A stretch of DNA of 64,000 nucleotides from Marinobacterium ramblicola (GTDB lineage: Bacteria > Pseudomonadota > Gammaproteobacteria > Pseudomonadales > Balneatricaceae), in NCBI RefSeq assembly GCF_019084545.1, contig NZ_JAHREP010000002.1, positions 200,890-264,889 on the forward strand, given 5' to 3'. The number at the start of each line of letters is the position of its first letter. Positions within the stretch are counted from its first letter, which is position 1. The position numbers and the translations under genes were made by a program. Of this stretch, positions 36,239 to 46,000 are shown piece by piece. Below the pieces are notes generated by a model. It made no database searches. It was not told the DNA's origin and saw nothing but the letters and a program-made list of their open reading frames with translations.

Positions 36239-39200
36239 ATGACCATCTCCAGCCCGCCGCTCAACCCAACCCTGTTTGAGCCGCTCGCGCAGGCGATTCG
36301 GCAACAGCTCGATGAAGCCGATGCCGAGTCTGCCATAGCCTTCGCCCGCCAGTTGTACTCCCAGTCCCCGCCCGAAGCTCTGTCGGGCTCGAGCGTGGAT
36401 CAGCTCTGTGCCGGTGTGCTGTTCTGCTGGCGTGGCCTGCAGCGCCAGGTGGAGGGACAGTCGCGCTCCTGGGATGAAGATCTGTGCGAGCAGCTGATTG
36501 CCGACTGTGGCGACGAGGAGGGCGCACGGCTTGGCCGGCTGTTCAAGGGCGCCTTCCCGACCGCTTACCGGGAGCGCTTCTCACCTGCGCATGGGGTGGC
36601 GGATATCCGGCAGCTGCAGTCTCTGCGGCAAGCGGGTGAGGTGCCGATGAGCTTCTACCCCTCGGTCACCGCTTCCGAGCGGGAGACGCGGTTCAAGCTC
36701 TACAGCGCGGGTAGCCCGGTGGTGCTGTCGGATGTGATTCCGATTCTGGAAAACCTGGGTATGCGCGTGCTGGGCGAGCACCCCTATACGATTCTGCGCA
36801 GCGATGGTGAGAGCTTCTCCATCAGCGACTTCACGGTGAGCTGTTATGGCGCGCACGATGAACTGGCCGAGCCGACCAAGGTGCTGCTGCAGCAGGCGTT
36901 CGAGCAGATCTGGCGCGGGCAGGCGGAGAACGATCCGTTCAACCAGTTGATCGTTGGCGCAGGTCTCGACTGGCGCGAGGCGGCGCTGCTGCGCGCCTAT
37001 GCGCGCTACATTAAACAGCTGCGCTTCGGCTTCAGTCAGCCGTTCATCGCCGGCACGCTCTGCCGGCATCTGGATATTACCCGCGATCTGGTGGCCTGGT
37101 TTCGAGCCCGGTTCGAACCCGCAGCGATTGTCGATGAGGCCAGGGCCGAAAGTATCGCAGGGTTGGGTCAGCGCATTCTCGGCGCATTGGAGAACGTCGA
37201 ATCCCTGGATGACGACCGTATCCTGCGCCGCTTTTTTGTGCTGATCGGTGCCACCCTGCGCACCAACTACTACCAGTGCGACGAGGCGGGCGAGCGGAAA
37301 GCCTATTTCTCCTTCAAGCTGGACCCTTCCGGGATCCCCGATATTCCACAACCCCGGCCGCGTTTCGAGGTGTTCGTCTACTCGCCGCGCATCGAGGGGG
37401 TGCATCTGCGCGCCGGGCCGATCGCGCGTGGCGGCCTGCGCTGGTCGGACCGGATCGAAGACTATCGCACCGAGGTGCTGGGGCTGGTGAAGGCGCAGCA
37501 GGTGAAGAACTCGGTGATTGTACCGGTGGGTGCCAAGGGCTGCTTTATCGTCAAGCAACCGCCGCAGGGCGGTGATCGCGAGGCGCATCTGGCCGAGGGG
37601 ATCGCCTGCTATCGCACCTTTATTCGCGGTCTGCTGGATATCACCGACAACCTGAAAGGGGGCGAGGTGGTACCGCCACGCGAGGTGGTGCGTCACGATG
37701 GCGACGATCCCTATCTGGTGGTAGCGGCCGACAAGGGCACGGCGACCTTCTCCGATATCGCCAACGGGATCGCTCAGGAGTATGGCTTCTGGCTCGGCGA
37801 TGCCTTCGCCTCCGGCGGTAGTGAAGGTTACGACCACAAGAGGATGGGGATCACCGCGCGCGGTGCCTGGGAGTCGGTCAAACGTCACTTCCGGGAGTTG
37901 GGGATCGATACTCAGACCCAGCCGTTCACGGTGGTGGGGATCGGCGACATGGCCGGTGACGTATTCGGTAACGGCATGCTGTCGTCTCAGCAGATCCGCC
38001 TGGTCGGTGCCTTCAACCACCAGCATATTTTCATCGATCCGCAGCCCGATGCGGCGGTCGCCTTCCGCGAACGCAAGCGACTGTTCGAGCTGCCGCGCTC
38101 CTCCTGGACCGACTACGATGCCGGGCTGATCAGCGAGGGAGGCGGTGTGTTCTCGCGCTCGGCCAAGTGGATACCGATCTCGCCGCAGATGCGGCGGGTG
38201 TTGGCCATCGATGCCGAGCGTCTGGCACCGAACGAGCTGATCAACGCACTGCTGCGCGCGCCGGTGGATCTGCTCTGGAACGGCGGTATCGGTACCTACG
38301 TCAAGGCGCGTCAGGAGAGCCACGAAGAGGTCGGTGACAAGGCCAACGACGCGCTGCGGATCAACGGCGATCAGTTGCGCTGCAAGGTATTGGGTGAGGG
38401 GGGTAACCTGGGGTTTACCCAGCGCGGCCGCATCGAGTTCGCCCTGGCCGGCGGTGCAGCCAATACCGATTTCATCGACAACGCCGGTGGTGTCGACTGC
38501 TCCGACCATGAGGTCAACATCAAGATCCTGCTCAATGAGCTGGTTGAGCAGGGCGTGCTGACGCTTGAGCAGCGCAACGTGCTGCTGCGGGAGATGACCG
38601 ACGAGGTGGCGCAGCTGGTGCTGAACAATAACTACCGCCAGGCGCTGGCGCTGAGCATCGCGCAGACCGACGGCGTGGCGGGGTTGGATGATCATACCCG
38701 CTTCATCCGCCGCCTGGAGGCGGATGGCAAGCTGGATCGGCAGTTGGAGTACCTGCCGGACGACGAGGAGCTGCAGCAGCGGCAGGCGCGGGGGAGAGGG
38801 TTGACCCGGCCGGAGCTGTCGGTACTGATCTCCTACGCCAAGATCGAGCTGAAACAGGCACTGGTCGACACCTGGATCGCGGCTGATCTGCGCTTTACGC
38901 CGGCGTTTCATGGTGCCTTCCCCACTTCGCTGCTGACGCGCTTTGCCGGCGAAGCGGCGAACCATCGGCTGCGTGCCCAGATCACCGCCACCCAGATCGC
39001 CAACGATCTGGTCAACCGCATGGGGATCACCTACGTCAATAAGATGAAGCGGGCCGCCGGTACCGGCTACGCTGAAGTGGCGGCGACCTACCTGATCGTC
39101 AAGGATCTCTACGGCGTGGATCGCTACTGGCAGGCCGTCGAGGCGCTGGATGGCCAGGTCTCCCCCGCTGTGCAGGTCGAGCTGCTGAAGGATCTGGTCG

Positions 39201-39841
39201 GGTTGATCTCGCGCGGTAGCCACTGGCTGCTGCAGCATCGTCGTACGGAGCTGGACCCGGCCGTCAACGTGGCACGCTACCGTGACGCGCTCGGTGCGGT
39301 AACCGCGTCGGCCGAGCATCTGAAACGGGTGATTCCGGAGGATCGCTGGAACCAGCGCTACGAGTACTACCTGCAGCAGGGCGTGCCTGAGCAGACGGCG
39401 CTATACTGTGCTTCGGCGGAGAGTCGATACTGGCTGATGGATATCATCGAGATCGCGCTGCAACTGGAGCAGGATCTGGAGCGGGTCGCGGCGGTTTACT
39501 TCACCTTGGGCGAAGGGCTGAACCTGGTTTGGCTTGATCGGCAGATACGCGCCTACCGGCCGGGTAACCACTGGCAGTTGATGGCAGCAACCAACTTCCG
39601 CAACGAGTTGGATACCCAGCTGCGTCATCTGACCGCCGGTGTGTTCGAGCTTGCCGGGCAGGAGTCGGCGTCAGGCACGGGGGTCTCATCGCTGGTGGCG
39701 TGCTGGTCGGATGAGAAACGCCTGATACTGGAACGTTGGAAGCAGATGCTGAGTGATATGCAGGGCAGCAAGGAGATCGATTGCGCCGTGTTTTCGGTCG
39801 CTCATGGTGTGCTGAAGGAGTTGGCCATCGCAAACGGCTGA
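36239..39841 (+). CDS. gdhB: NAD-specific glutamate dehydrogenase, shortened form
   Basis: 1200 residues from the ATG at 36239. Large-GDH landmarks: RFKLYSAGSPVVLSDVIPIL, GGLRWSDRIEDYRTEVLGL, KNSVIVPVGAKGCF, VGIGDMAGDVFGNGML, LLWNGGIGTYVKA and the long C-terminal helical domain. Classic members are about 1600 residues. Here an N-terminal helical piece (FARQLYSQSPPEAL, VLFCWRGLQ) runs straight into the WDEDL segment, skipping the stretch that holds the ACT-like regulatory domains. Oxidises glutamate to 2-oxoglutarate and ammonium. It sits beside putA, which makes glutamate. Confidence 0.92.
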   Translation: MTISSPPLNPTLFEPLAQAIRQQLDEADAESAIAFARQLYSQSPPEALSGSSVDQLCAGVLFCWRGLQRQVEGQSRSWDEDLCEQLIADCGDEEGARLGRLFKGAFPTAYRERFSPAHGVADIRQLQSLRQAGEVPMSFYPSVTASERETRFKLYSAGSPVVLSDVIPILENLGMRVLGEHPYTILRSDGESFSISDFTVSCYGAHDELAEPTKVLLQQAFEQIWRGQAENDPFNQLIVGAGLDWREAALLRAYARYIKQLRFGFSQPFIAGTLCRHLDITRDLVAWFRARFEPAAIVDEARAESIAGLGQRILGALENVESLDDDRILRRFFVLIGATLRTNYYQCDEAGERKAYFSFKLDPSGIPDIPQPRPRFEVFVYSPRIEGVHLRAGPIARGGLRWSDRIEDYRTEVLGLVKAQQVKNSVIVPVGAKGCFIVKQPPQGGDREAHLAEGIACYRTFIRGLLDITDNLKGGEVVPPREVVRHDGDDPYLVVAADKGTATFSDIANGIAQEYGFWLGDAFASGGSEGYDHKRMGITARGAWESVKRHFRELGIDTQTQPFTVVGIGDMAGDVFGNGMLSSQQIRLVGAFNHQHIFIDPQPDAAVAFRERKRLFELPRSSWTDYDAGLISEGGGVFSRSAKWIPISPQMRRVLAIDAERLAPNELINALLRAPVDLLWNGGIGTYVKARQESHEEVGDKANDALRINGDQLRCKVLGEGGNLGFTQRGRIEFALAGGAANTDFIDNAGGVDCSDHEVNIKILLNELVEQGVLTLEQRNVLLREMTDEVAQLVLNNNYRQALALSIAQTDGVAGLDDHTRFIRRLEADGKLDRQLEYLPDDEELQQRQARGRGLTRPELSVLISYAKIELKQALVDTWIAADLRFTPAFHGAFPTSLLTRFAGEAANHRLRAQITATQIANDLVNRMGITYVNKMKRAAGTGYAEVAATYLIVKDLYGVDRYWQAVEALDGQVSPAVQVELLKDLVGLISRGSHWLLQHRRTELDPAVNVARYRDALGAVTASAEHLKRVIPEDRWNQRYEYYLQQGVPEQTALYCASAESRYWLMDIIEIALQLEQDLERVAAVYFTLGEGLNLVWLDRQIRAYRPGNHWQLMAATNFRNELDTQLRHLTAGVFELAGQESASGTGVSSLVACWSDEKRLILERWKQMLSDMQGSKEIDCAVFSVAHGVLKELAIANG

Positions 39842-39851
39842 TCACTTGTTC

Positions 39852-39883
39852 GCCGCTCCCATCAGGAGTCGGGCGGGAGCGGC
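39852..39883. terminator. Hairpin after glutamate dehydrogenase
   Basis: GCCGCTCCC and GGGAGCGGC form a perfect 9-bp stem 11 nt after the stop codon. No T-run follows, so termination may be weak. Confidence 0.4.
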
Positions 39884-40077
39884 ACCATCAGGGCCGGCGC
39901 GGTGTTGTCGGTCCAGTCTAGTCAAATCGTCTTTTTGCCTGATGTTTATAGGCGGAATGCATATTTTTGCCGGTAAATAAAAGTTCATATTTGTCATTTT
40001 TGGCTATCTTAAGGAGAAAGTGGCCAAATTTGTTTGTGTAGAATGCCCAGGCTATACACGAATAAGAGGATAACGAT

Positions 40078-43000
40078 ATGGCACTGGCTCAAGCTGTAAC
40101 ACCGACCATCCACGAATGCCGACAAGCTATCCACGACTACTATCTTGCTGACGAGTACAAGGTGATCAGCGAGTTGATAGCCGGTGCCGAGCTGTCCCTG
40201 TCCGTGCGCGAGGCGATCTCCACGCGCGCCGCGGAGCTGGTGCGCAATGTGCGTGGCAACTCCAAACCGACGATGATGGAGAAGTTCCTCGCGCAGTACG
40301 GCCTGAGCACCAAAGAGGGTGTGGCGCTGATGTGCCTGGCCGAAGCGCTGCTGCGTGTCCCCGATAACATCACCATCCATGAGCTGATCGAGGACAAGGT
40401 CTCCTCCGGAAAATGGGGTGAGCATCGCGGTAAATCCCAATCCTCTCTGATCAACACCACCACCTGGGGCCTGATGGTCGCCGGCAAGCTGATCAGCCCG
40501 GCCGACAAGCAGAGCCTGGTCGAGACCCTGCGTACGCTGGTCAAGCGCATGGGCGACCCGATGGTGCGCACCGTCGCCCATCAGGCGATGAAGGAGATGG
40601 GCCGTCAGTTCGTACTCGGTCGCACGATCGAGGAGGCGCTCAAGCGTGCCAAGAAGTACGAAGAAAAGGGTTACACCTACTCCTACGACATGCTCGGCGA
40701 GGCGGCGCGGACCGACCGGGATGCGCTGCGTTATCAGCGTGCGTATTCCAACGCGATCGCGGAGCTCAAGGTCAACTGCGTACACTCTGATATCCGCAAG
40801 AACCCCGGTATCTCGGTCAAACTGTCGGCACTGCATCCGCGCTATGAGTTCGGCCAGCGCGATCGCGTGATGAGCGAGCTGGTGCCGCGCACCCTCAGCT
40901 TGGTCAAGCAGGCGAAAGCAGCCAACATGGGCTTCAATATCGATGCCGAAGAGGCGGATCGCCTGGACCTGTCGCTGGATGTGATCGAAGCGGTGCTGTC
41001 TGATCCGGAACTCGCCGGCTGGGACGGTTTCGGTATTGTCGTGCAGGCGTTCGGCAAGCGTGCCTCCCATGTGCTGGACTGGCTCTATGCACTGGCCTCC
41101 AAACTGGACCGTCGCATCATGGTGCGCCTGGTCAAGGGCGCCTACTGGGACGCCGAGATCAAGCGTGCCCAGGTGATGGGGCTGGAGGATTTTCCGGTCT
41201 TTACCCGCAAGGCGTGCAGCGATGTCTCCTACATGGCCTGCGCCAAGAAGCTGTTGGGCATGACCGACCGCATCTATCCGCAGTTCGCCACCCATAACGC
41301 CCACTCCGTCTCCGCGATCCTGGAGCTGGCCGAAGGGCGTGACTGCTTCGAGTTCCAGCGCCTGCACGGTATGGGCGAGTCGCTGCATGAGGCGGTGATG
41401 AGCGGCGGCAATACCCGCTGCCGTATCTACGCCCCGGTGGGCGCTCACCAGGACCTCTTGGCTTACCTGGTGCGCCGACTGCTGGAGAACGGCGCCAACA
41501 GCTCCTTCGTTAATCAGATCGTCGATACCCGGATCACGCCGGAGATGATCGCCCGCGATCCGATCAGCCTGGTGCAGGAGCTCGGTCGTGAGATCTCCAG
41601 CAAGGCGATCGTGCGTCCGTCCGATCTGTTTGGCAAGGGCCGCACGAACTCCAAGGGGTGGGATATCACCGATCCGGTGCAGGTTGAGGAGATCGAGAAA
41701 GCGCGCAGTCAGTTCCGTGAGCATCAGTGGACGGGTGGGCCGGTACTGGCGTCGGCGGTCGTCGGCGCTGAAGTGAAAGAGGTGCGCAACCCGGCGGATC
41801 CGGACGACCTGGTCGGTCATGTGACCCAGGCTGCGGCTGAGGATATCGAAGCGGCGATTGCGGCTTCTCAACAGGGCTTCGCCCTCTGGTCGGCCATGTC
41901 GGCGCAGGCGCGTGCGGAGTGTATTGCACGGGTCGGTGACCTTTATGAAGCGCACACGCACGAGCTGTTTGCACTGGCGACCCGTGAGGCGGGCAAGACG
42001 CTGCTCGATGGCGTTGCCGAGATCCGCGAGGCGGTGGATTTCGCCCGCTTCTACGCCAATGAAGGGCTCCGTAACCGCGAGGCGGGCGACGCGCGTGGCG
42101 TGATCTCCTGTATCTCACCCTGGAACTTCCCGCTGGCGATCTTCACCGGCCAGGTGCTGGCCGCGCTCGCTGCCGGTAATGCGGTGCTGGCGAAGCCGGC
42201 GGGTCAGACCGCGCTGCTTGCCAGTCGTGCTGTCGAGCTGATGCATGAAGCGGGTATTCCGAAAGAGGCGATCCAACTGCTGCCGGGCAGCGGTGCCACC
42301 GTCGGTACCGCGCTGACCTCCGATCCGCGCATCGCCGGGGTCTGCTTTACCGGCTCCACCGCCACCGCGCAGCGGATCAACAGCGTCATGGCACAGAGCA
42401 TGGCGCCGGATGCGCCGCTGGTCGCCGAAACCGGCGGTCTGAACGCGATGATCGTCGACTCCACAGCGCTGCCGGAGCAGGTGGTGCGTGATGTGCTGGC
42501 ATCCTCGTTCCAGAGTGCCGGTCAGCGCTGCTCGGCGCTGCGTATGCTCTATGTGCAGAAGGATATTGCCGATCACCTGCTGGAGATGCTGTTCGGTGCC
42601 ATGGATGAACTGAGCATCGGCAACCCCTGGCTGCTCTCCACCGACGTCGGTCCGGTGATCGATGAGGCAGCCAAGGCGGGCATCGACGCGCACTGCAAGA
42701 AGTTCGCGGCCAAAGGCCGGGTAGTGAAAACCCTGGCCAAGCCGGAAAAAGGGCTGTTCGTGGCGCCGACGGTGATCCGCCTGGAGGGTATCGAGGAACT
42801 GGAGGAGGAGATCTTCGGCCCGGTGCTGCACGTGGCCACGTTCGAGGCGGACCAGCTCGACCGGGTGGTCGATGCGATCAACGCCAAGGGCTTCGGTCTG
42901 ACCTTCGGGCTGCACACCCGCGTCGATTCCCGCGTCAAGCGGATCGTCAGCCGGATCAAGGTGGGCAACACCTATGTCAACCGTAACCAGATCGGCGCCA

Positions 43001-43704
43001 TCGTCGGCTCCCAGCCCTTTGGTGGTGAGGGACTCTCCGGTACCGGGCCGAAAGCGGGCGGTCCGCACTATGTGCGCCGCTTCAAGCGTGCCGAAAGTGA
43101 GCAGGTCGGGGCGGATCCAGCGAGTCGTAGTGTCGGCGCGGAGAGCCTGAGTGCCGCGATCGGCAAGTTGAGTGGTATCCCGGTCAAGGAGCCGCAGGAG
43201 CGGATTCTCGCCCTGCGTCCGTTCTTTGCCGATGCGCCCGCGCCACTGGATGCCGAGCCTGAGCTGCTGCCGGGGCCGACCGGGGAGCTGAACCGGCTCT
43301 CCAACTGCGCGCGTGGTGTCGTGCTCTGCCTGGGCCCGGATAAGAAAACAGCGTTGCAGCAGGCCGCAGTGGCGCTGTCGCAGGGCAACAAGGTGGTGGT
43401 GATTGCACCGGGTGTGGAGGCCGCCGTCGCCAAGGTAACCGAGGCGGGGCTGCCGATCATCGGCCTGGATGGGCTGCTGCAGCCGCAGGCGCTCTCAAGT
43501 GTTGAGGGGTTTGAGGCAGTGGTCAGTGCCGCCGAGCCGGAGCTGCTGCGTGAATACCGCCAGGCACTGGCCGAGCGTGATGGTGCCTTGCTGCAGCTGA
43601 TCACCGAGTACACTCTGCCTGAGCGTTATGTGATCGAACGCCACCTTTGCATCGACACTACGGCGGCCGGCGGTAACGCTAGCCTGATCGCATCGTCCGA
43701 GTGA
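40078..43704 (+). CDS. putA: Bifunctional proline dehydrogenase / P5C dehydrogenase PutA
   Basis: 1208 residues. FAD-dependent proline dehydrogenase barrel at about 190-470 (NPGISVKLSALHPRYEF, MVRLVKGAYWDAEIKRAQ), then NAD-dependent P5C dehydrogenase at about 520-990 (ISPWNFPLAIFTGQ, glutamate in VAETGGLNAMIVD, catalytic Cys in SAGQRCSALRM), then a C-terminal aldehyde-dehydrogenase-like domain (about 1080-1208). No ribbon-helix-helix DNA-binding domain is present, so this PutA cannot repress itself; the nearby Lrp protein is the obvious regulator. It converts proline to glutamate, feeding the adjacent GDH. Confidence 0.96.
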   Translation: MALAQAVTPTIHECRQAIHDYYLADEYKVISELIAGAELSLSVREAISTRAAELVRNVRGNSKPTMMEKFLAQYGLSTKEGVALMCLAEALLRVPDNITIHELIEDKVSSGKWGEHRGKSQSSLINTTTWGLMVAGKLISPADKQSLVETLRTLVKRMGDPMVRTVAHQAMKEMGRQFVLGRTIEEALKRAKKYEEKGYTYSYDMLGEAARTDRDALRYQRAYSNAIAELKVNCVHSDIRKNPGISVKLSALHPRYEFGQRDRVMSELVPRTLSLVKQAKAANMGFNIDAEEADRLDLSLDVIEAVLSDPELAGWDGFGIVVQAFGKRASHVLDWLYALASKLDRRIMVRLVKGAYWDAEIKRAQVMGLEDFPVFTRKACSDVSYMACAKKLLGMTDRIYPQFATHNAHSVSAILELAEGRDCFEFQRLHGMGESLHEAVMSGGNTRCRIYAPVGAHQDLLAYLVRRLLENGANSSFVNQIVDTRITPEMIARDPISLVQELGREISSKAIVRPSDLFGKGRTNSKGWDITDPVQVEEIEKARSQFREHQWTGGPVLASAVVGAEVKEVRNPADPDDLVGHVTQAAAEDIEAAIAASQQGFALWSAMSAQARAECIARVGDLYEAHTHELFALATREAGKTLLDGVAEIREAVDFARFYANEGLRNREAGDARGVISCISPWNFPLAIFTGQVLAALAAGNAVLAKPAGQTALLASRAVELMHEAGIPKEAIQLLPGSGATVGTALTSDPRIAGVCFTGSTATAQRINSVMAQSMAPDAPLVAETGGLNAMIVDSTALPEQVVRDVLASSFQSAGQRCSALRMLYVQKDIADHLLEMLFGAMDELSIGNPWLLSTDVGPVIDEAAKAGIDAHCKKFAAKGRVVKTLAKPEKGLFVAPTVIRLEGIEELEEEIFGPVLHVATFEADQLDRVVDAINAKGFGLTFGLHTRVDSRVKRIVSRIKVGNTYVNRNQIGAIVGSQPFGGEGLSGTGPKAGGPHYVRRFKRAESEQVGADPASRSVGAESLSAAIGKLSGIPVKEPQERILALRPFFADAPAPLDAEPELLPGPTGELNRLSNCARGVVLCLGPDKKTALQQAAVALSQGNKVVVIAPGVEAAVAKVTEAGLPIIGLDGLLQPQALSSVEGFEAVVSAAEPELLREYRQALAERDGALLQLITEYTLPERYVIERHLCIDTTAAGGNASLIASSE

Positions 43705-43750
43705 TAGCAGCTCGTGGCGTGATCGTTTTGTAAGCGTCGAGAAGCACCGG

Positions 43751-43786
43751 AAAGGCCTCGGACATATTCATGTCCGAGGCCTTTTT
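43751..43786 (+). terminator. Intrinsic terminator of putA
   Basis: AAAGGCCTCGGACAT and ATGTCCGAGGCCTTT form a perfect 15-bp stem with an ATTC loop and a T-run on the plus strand. It also separates putA from the converging transport operon. Confidence 0.92.
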
Positions 43787-43817
43787 ATGTACAGGATGTA
43801 CGGTATGCCGCGGGCGT

Positions 43818-44669
43818 TCAGGCGGTACCCGAGCGCATCTTCTCGCTGCGTGCGCGCAGGTATTCCATAGTGAACAGCAGCAGGCCGGACAGGATAACCA
43901 GCAGCGTGGCGACGGCGAGGATGGTCGGGTTGATCTCCTCGCGCAGGCCGGAGAACATCTGGCGCGGAATGGTGCGCTGTTCGGGACCGGCCAGGAATAG
44001 CACCACGATCACCTCGTCGAACGAGGTGACGAAGGCGAACAGGGCGCCGGAGATAACGCCGGGGCGGATCAGCGGCATGATCACCTTGAAGAAGGTGTAC
44101 ACCGGCCTGGCACCCATGCCGAGCGACGCGCGCACCAGCGAGTAGTCAAACCCGGCCAGCGCCGCATTCACCGTGATCACCACGAACGGGGTGCCCAGTG
44201 CGGCGTGCGCCAGGATCACGCCGATGTAGCTGCCGGCGATATCGAGCTGGGAGTAGAAGAAGAACATACCCGCGGCGGTGATGATCACCGGCACGATCAT
44301 CGGCGACAGCAGCAGCGCCATGATCATGCGCTGGAACGGCATATCGGCGCGGGTCAGACCGATCGCCGCCGTGGTGCCGAGCACCGTGGCGATGATGGTG
44401 GCCATGAAGCCGATATAGAAGCTGTTCTTGATCGCCAGCAGCCATTTATCGTCGGCCAGGATCTCCTGGTACCACTTCAGCGAGTACGCCTCCGGGTCGA
44501 GCGCCAGCATTCCCTGGGTGAAGGTAAAGTAGGGCTCGGCATTGAACGACAGCGGGATGATGACCAGGATCGGCGCCATCAGGAACAGCAGCACCAGCCA
44601 GGCGGTCAGCTTGACGCCGGTGAGACCGAGTTTCTGCCAGAGTGTAAAGTAGCGTGGAAATTGAACCAT
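43818..44669 (-). CDS. ABC transporter permease, PotC type
   Basis: 283 residues, six membrane helices. The permease EAA loop appears as ASLGMGARPVYTFFKVIMPLIRPG. Last gene of the operon, 13 bp after the PotB-type gene. Polyamine/opine/amino-acid class; exact substrate not determinable. Confidence 0.9.
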   Translation of the reverse strand: MVQFPRYFTLWQKLGLTGVKLTAWLVLLFLMAPILVIIPLSFNAEPYFTFTQGMLALDPEAYSLKWYQEILADDKWLLAIKNSFYIGFMATIIATVLGTTAAIGLTRADMPFQRMIMALLLSPMIVPVIITAAGMFFFYSQLDIAGSYIGVILAHAALGTPFVVITVNAALAGFDYSLVRASLGMGARPVYTFFKVIMPLIRPGVISGALFAFVTSFDEVIVVLFLAGPEQRTIPRQMFSGLREEINPTILAVATLLVILSGLLLFTMEYLRARSEKMRSGTA

Positions 44670-44682
44670 CCGAAAGATCCTC

Positions 44683-45924
44683 TTAGCCCAGCTTCAGGTT
44701 GCTGATGCCGACCAGACGGTCATACAGCCAGTAGAGCAGGGTGATCAACAGCAGCAGTAGCGAGCCGAGCGCGGCGGCCAGCTCCCAGTTGTTGGACGAC
44801 TGCATATGGAAGGCGATGAGGTTGGATATCATCTGCCCCTCGGTACCACCGACCAGGGCCGGGGTGATGTAGTAGCCGATCGAGATGATGAACACCAGCA
44901 ACGCCCCGGCGCTGAACCCCGGTACCGTCATCGGCAGGTAGATGCGGATGAACGCCGGTATCGGCTTGGCGCCCAGCGACAGCGCGGCGCGGAAGTAGCT
45001 CGGGTCGATCCCCTTCATCACGCTGTACAGCGGCAGGATCATGAACGGCAGCAGAATATGGGTCATCGCGATGACGGTGGCGAACTGGGTATACATCATC
45101 TCCAGCGGCTCGGAGATGATATGCAGTGTCTGCAGGGTCGAGTTGACCACGCCGTTGGTCTGCAGCAGCGCGATCCAGGAGGTGGTGCGCACCAGTAACG
45201 AGGTCCAGAACGGCAGCAGCACGAAGATCATCAGCGTGTTGGCGATCCGGGTCGGCGCGTTGGCCAGGTACCAGGCCAGCGGAAAGCCGATCAACGCCGT
45301 CAGAAGGGTGATGTAGAAGGCGATCTTCAGGCTCTTCCAGTACAGGTCCAGATAGATCTGGGTGCCGCGCTGGACGATCTCGCCGGAGGGGCTCCGCTCC
45401 AGGTCCAGGGCGGTCAGGTAGTAGTCGGCGGTAAATACAGAACCCGCTTTCTTGATCGCCTGCCAAAGCTCGATCTGCTGCCATTTGCTGTTGCTGTCGA
45501 ACAGCAGAGCGGCGCCGCCGGTCTCCAGCTCGGCGGTATCGGCCCGGCTTACCAGGCGGGCAGTGGACTTGATCAGGCTCGAAGAGCCGGGGAGCGCGCG
45601 GTTGATCTCTTCGGCCAGCTTGCCGGAGAGACGCTCTTCGAACAGCGACTTCAACTCGACGGCAAAGATGTTCAGGGTGGGGTTCGGTGGCAGTTCACTG
45701 CCATCCTCGGACCAGTCGTCCAGCGCTTCAAGCGTGTTGGGAATCAGCTCGGATACGGTCGGGTGGTAAAAGCTTCTGTACAGCATCGTGCCGATCGGGG
45801 CGACGAAGGTGACGAAGATGAACACCAGCAGGGGAACGACAAACAGGGTCGCCAGCAGCTTGCTGCGGCGGCGGTTGCGGTCGGCCTGCTTGATCTCGTC
45901 GGGTGTCAGCTCTGGGTTGGACAT
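44683..45924 (-). CDS. ABC transporter permease, PotB type with large periplasmic insert
   Basis: 413 residues against about 290 for usual PotB. TM1 (about 24-47) is followed by roughly 140 extra, mostly polar residues (about 50-195, including ELKSLFEERLSGKLAEEINR) before the conserved core (WKSLKIAFYITLLTALIGFP). The EAA loop is AALSLGAKPIPAFIRIYLPM. The insert should face the periplasm and may contact the binding protein. Forms the translocation pore with the PotC-type subunit. Confidence 0.9.
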   Translation of the reverse strand: MSNPELTPDEIKQADRNRRRSKLLATLFVVPLLVFIFVTFVAPIGTMLYRSFYHPTVSELIPNTLEALDDWSEDGSELPPNPTLNIFAVELKSLFEERLSGKLAEEINRALPGSSSLIKSTARLVSRADTAELETGGAALLFDSNSKWQQIELWQAIKKAGSVFTADYYLTALDLERSPSGEIVQRGTQIYLDLYWKSLKIAFYITLLTALIGFPLAWYLANAPTRIANTLMIFVLLPFWTSLLVRTTSWIALLQTNGVVNSTLQTLHIISEPLEMMYTQFATVIAMTHILLPFMILPLYSVMKGIDPSYFRAALSLGAKPIPAFIRIYLPMTVPGFSAGALLVFIISIGYYITPALVGGTEGQMISNLIAFHMQSSNNWELAAALGSLLLLLITLLYWLYDRLVGISNLKLG

Positions 45925-46000
45925 GCGATAGAACCCTGTCAGGCCGGGCCCATCGCCGGTTGGCGGCGGGCCCGGGGTGTTACGCGTAAAAGTTATCTAC

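Noticed and set aside
36581..39319. Very long open frame on the minus strand opposite glutamate dehydrogenase
   Set aside because: It mirrors the codon bias of the real gene in GC-rich DNA, has no recognisable domain, and the plus-strand protein is clearly conserved.
40009..41961. 650-codon minus-strand open frame opposite putA
   Set aside because: Antisense reflection of putA codons; no homology recognised.
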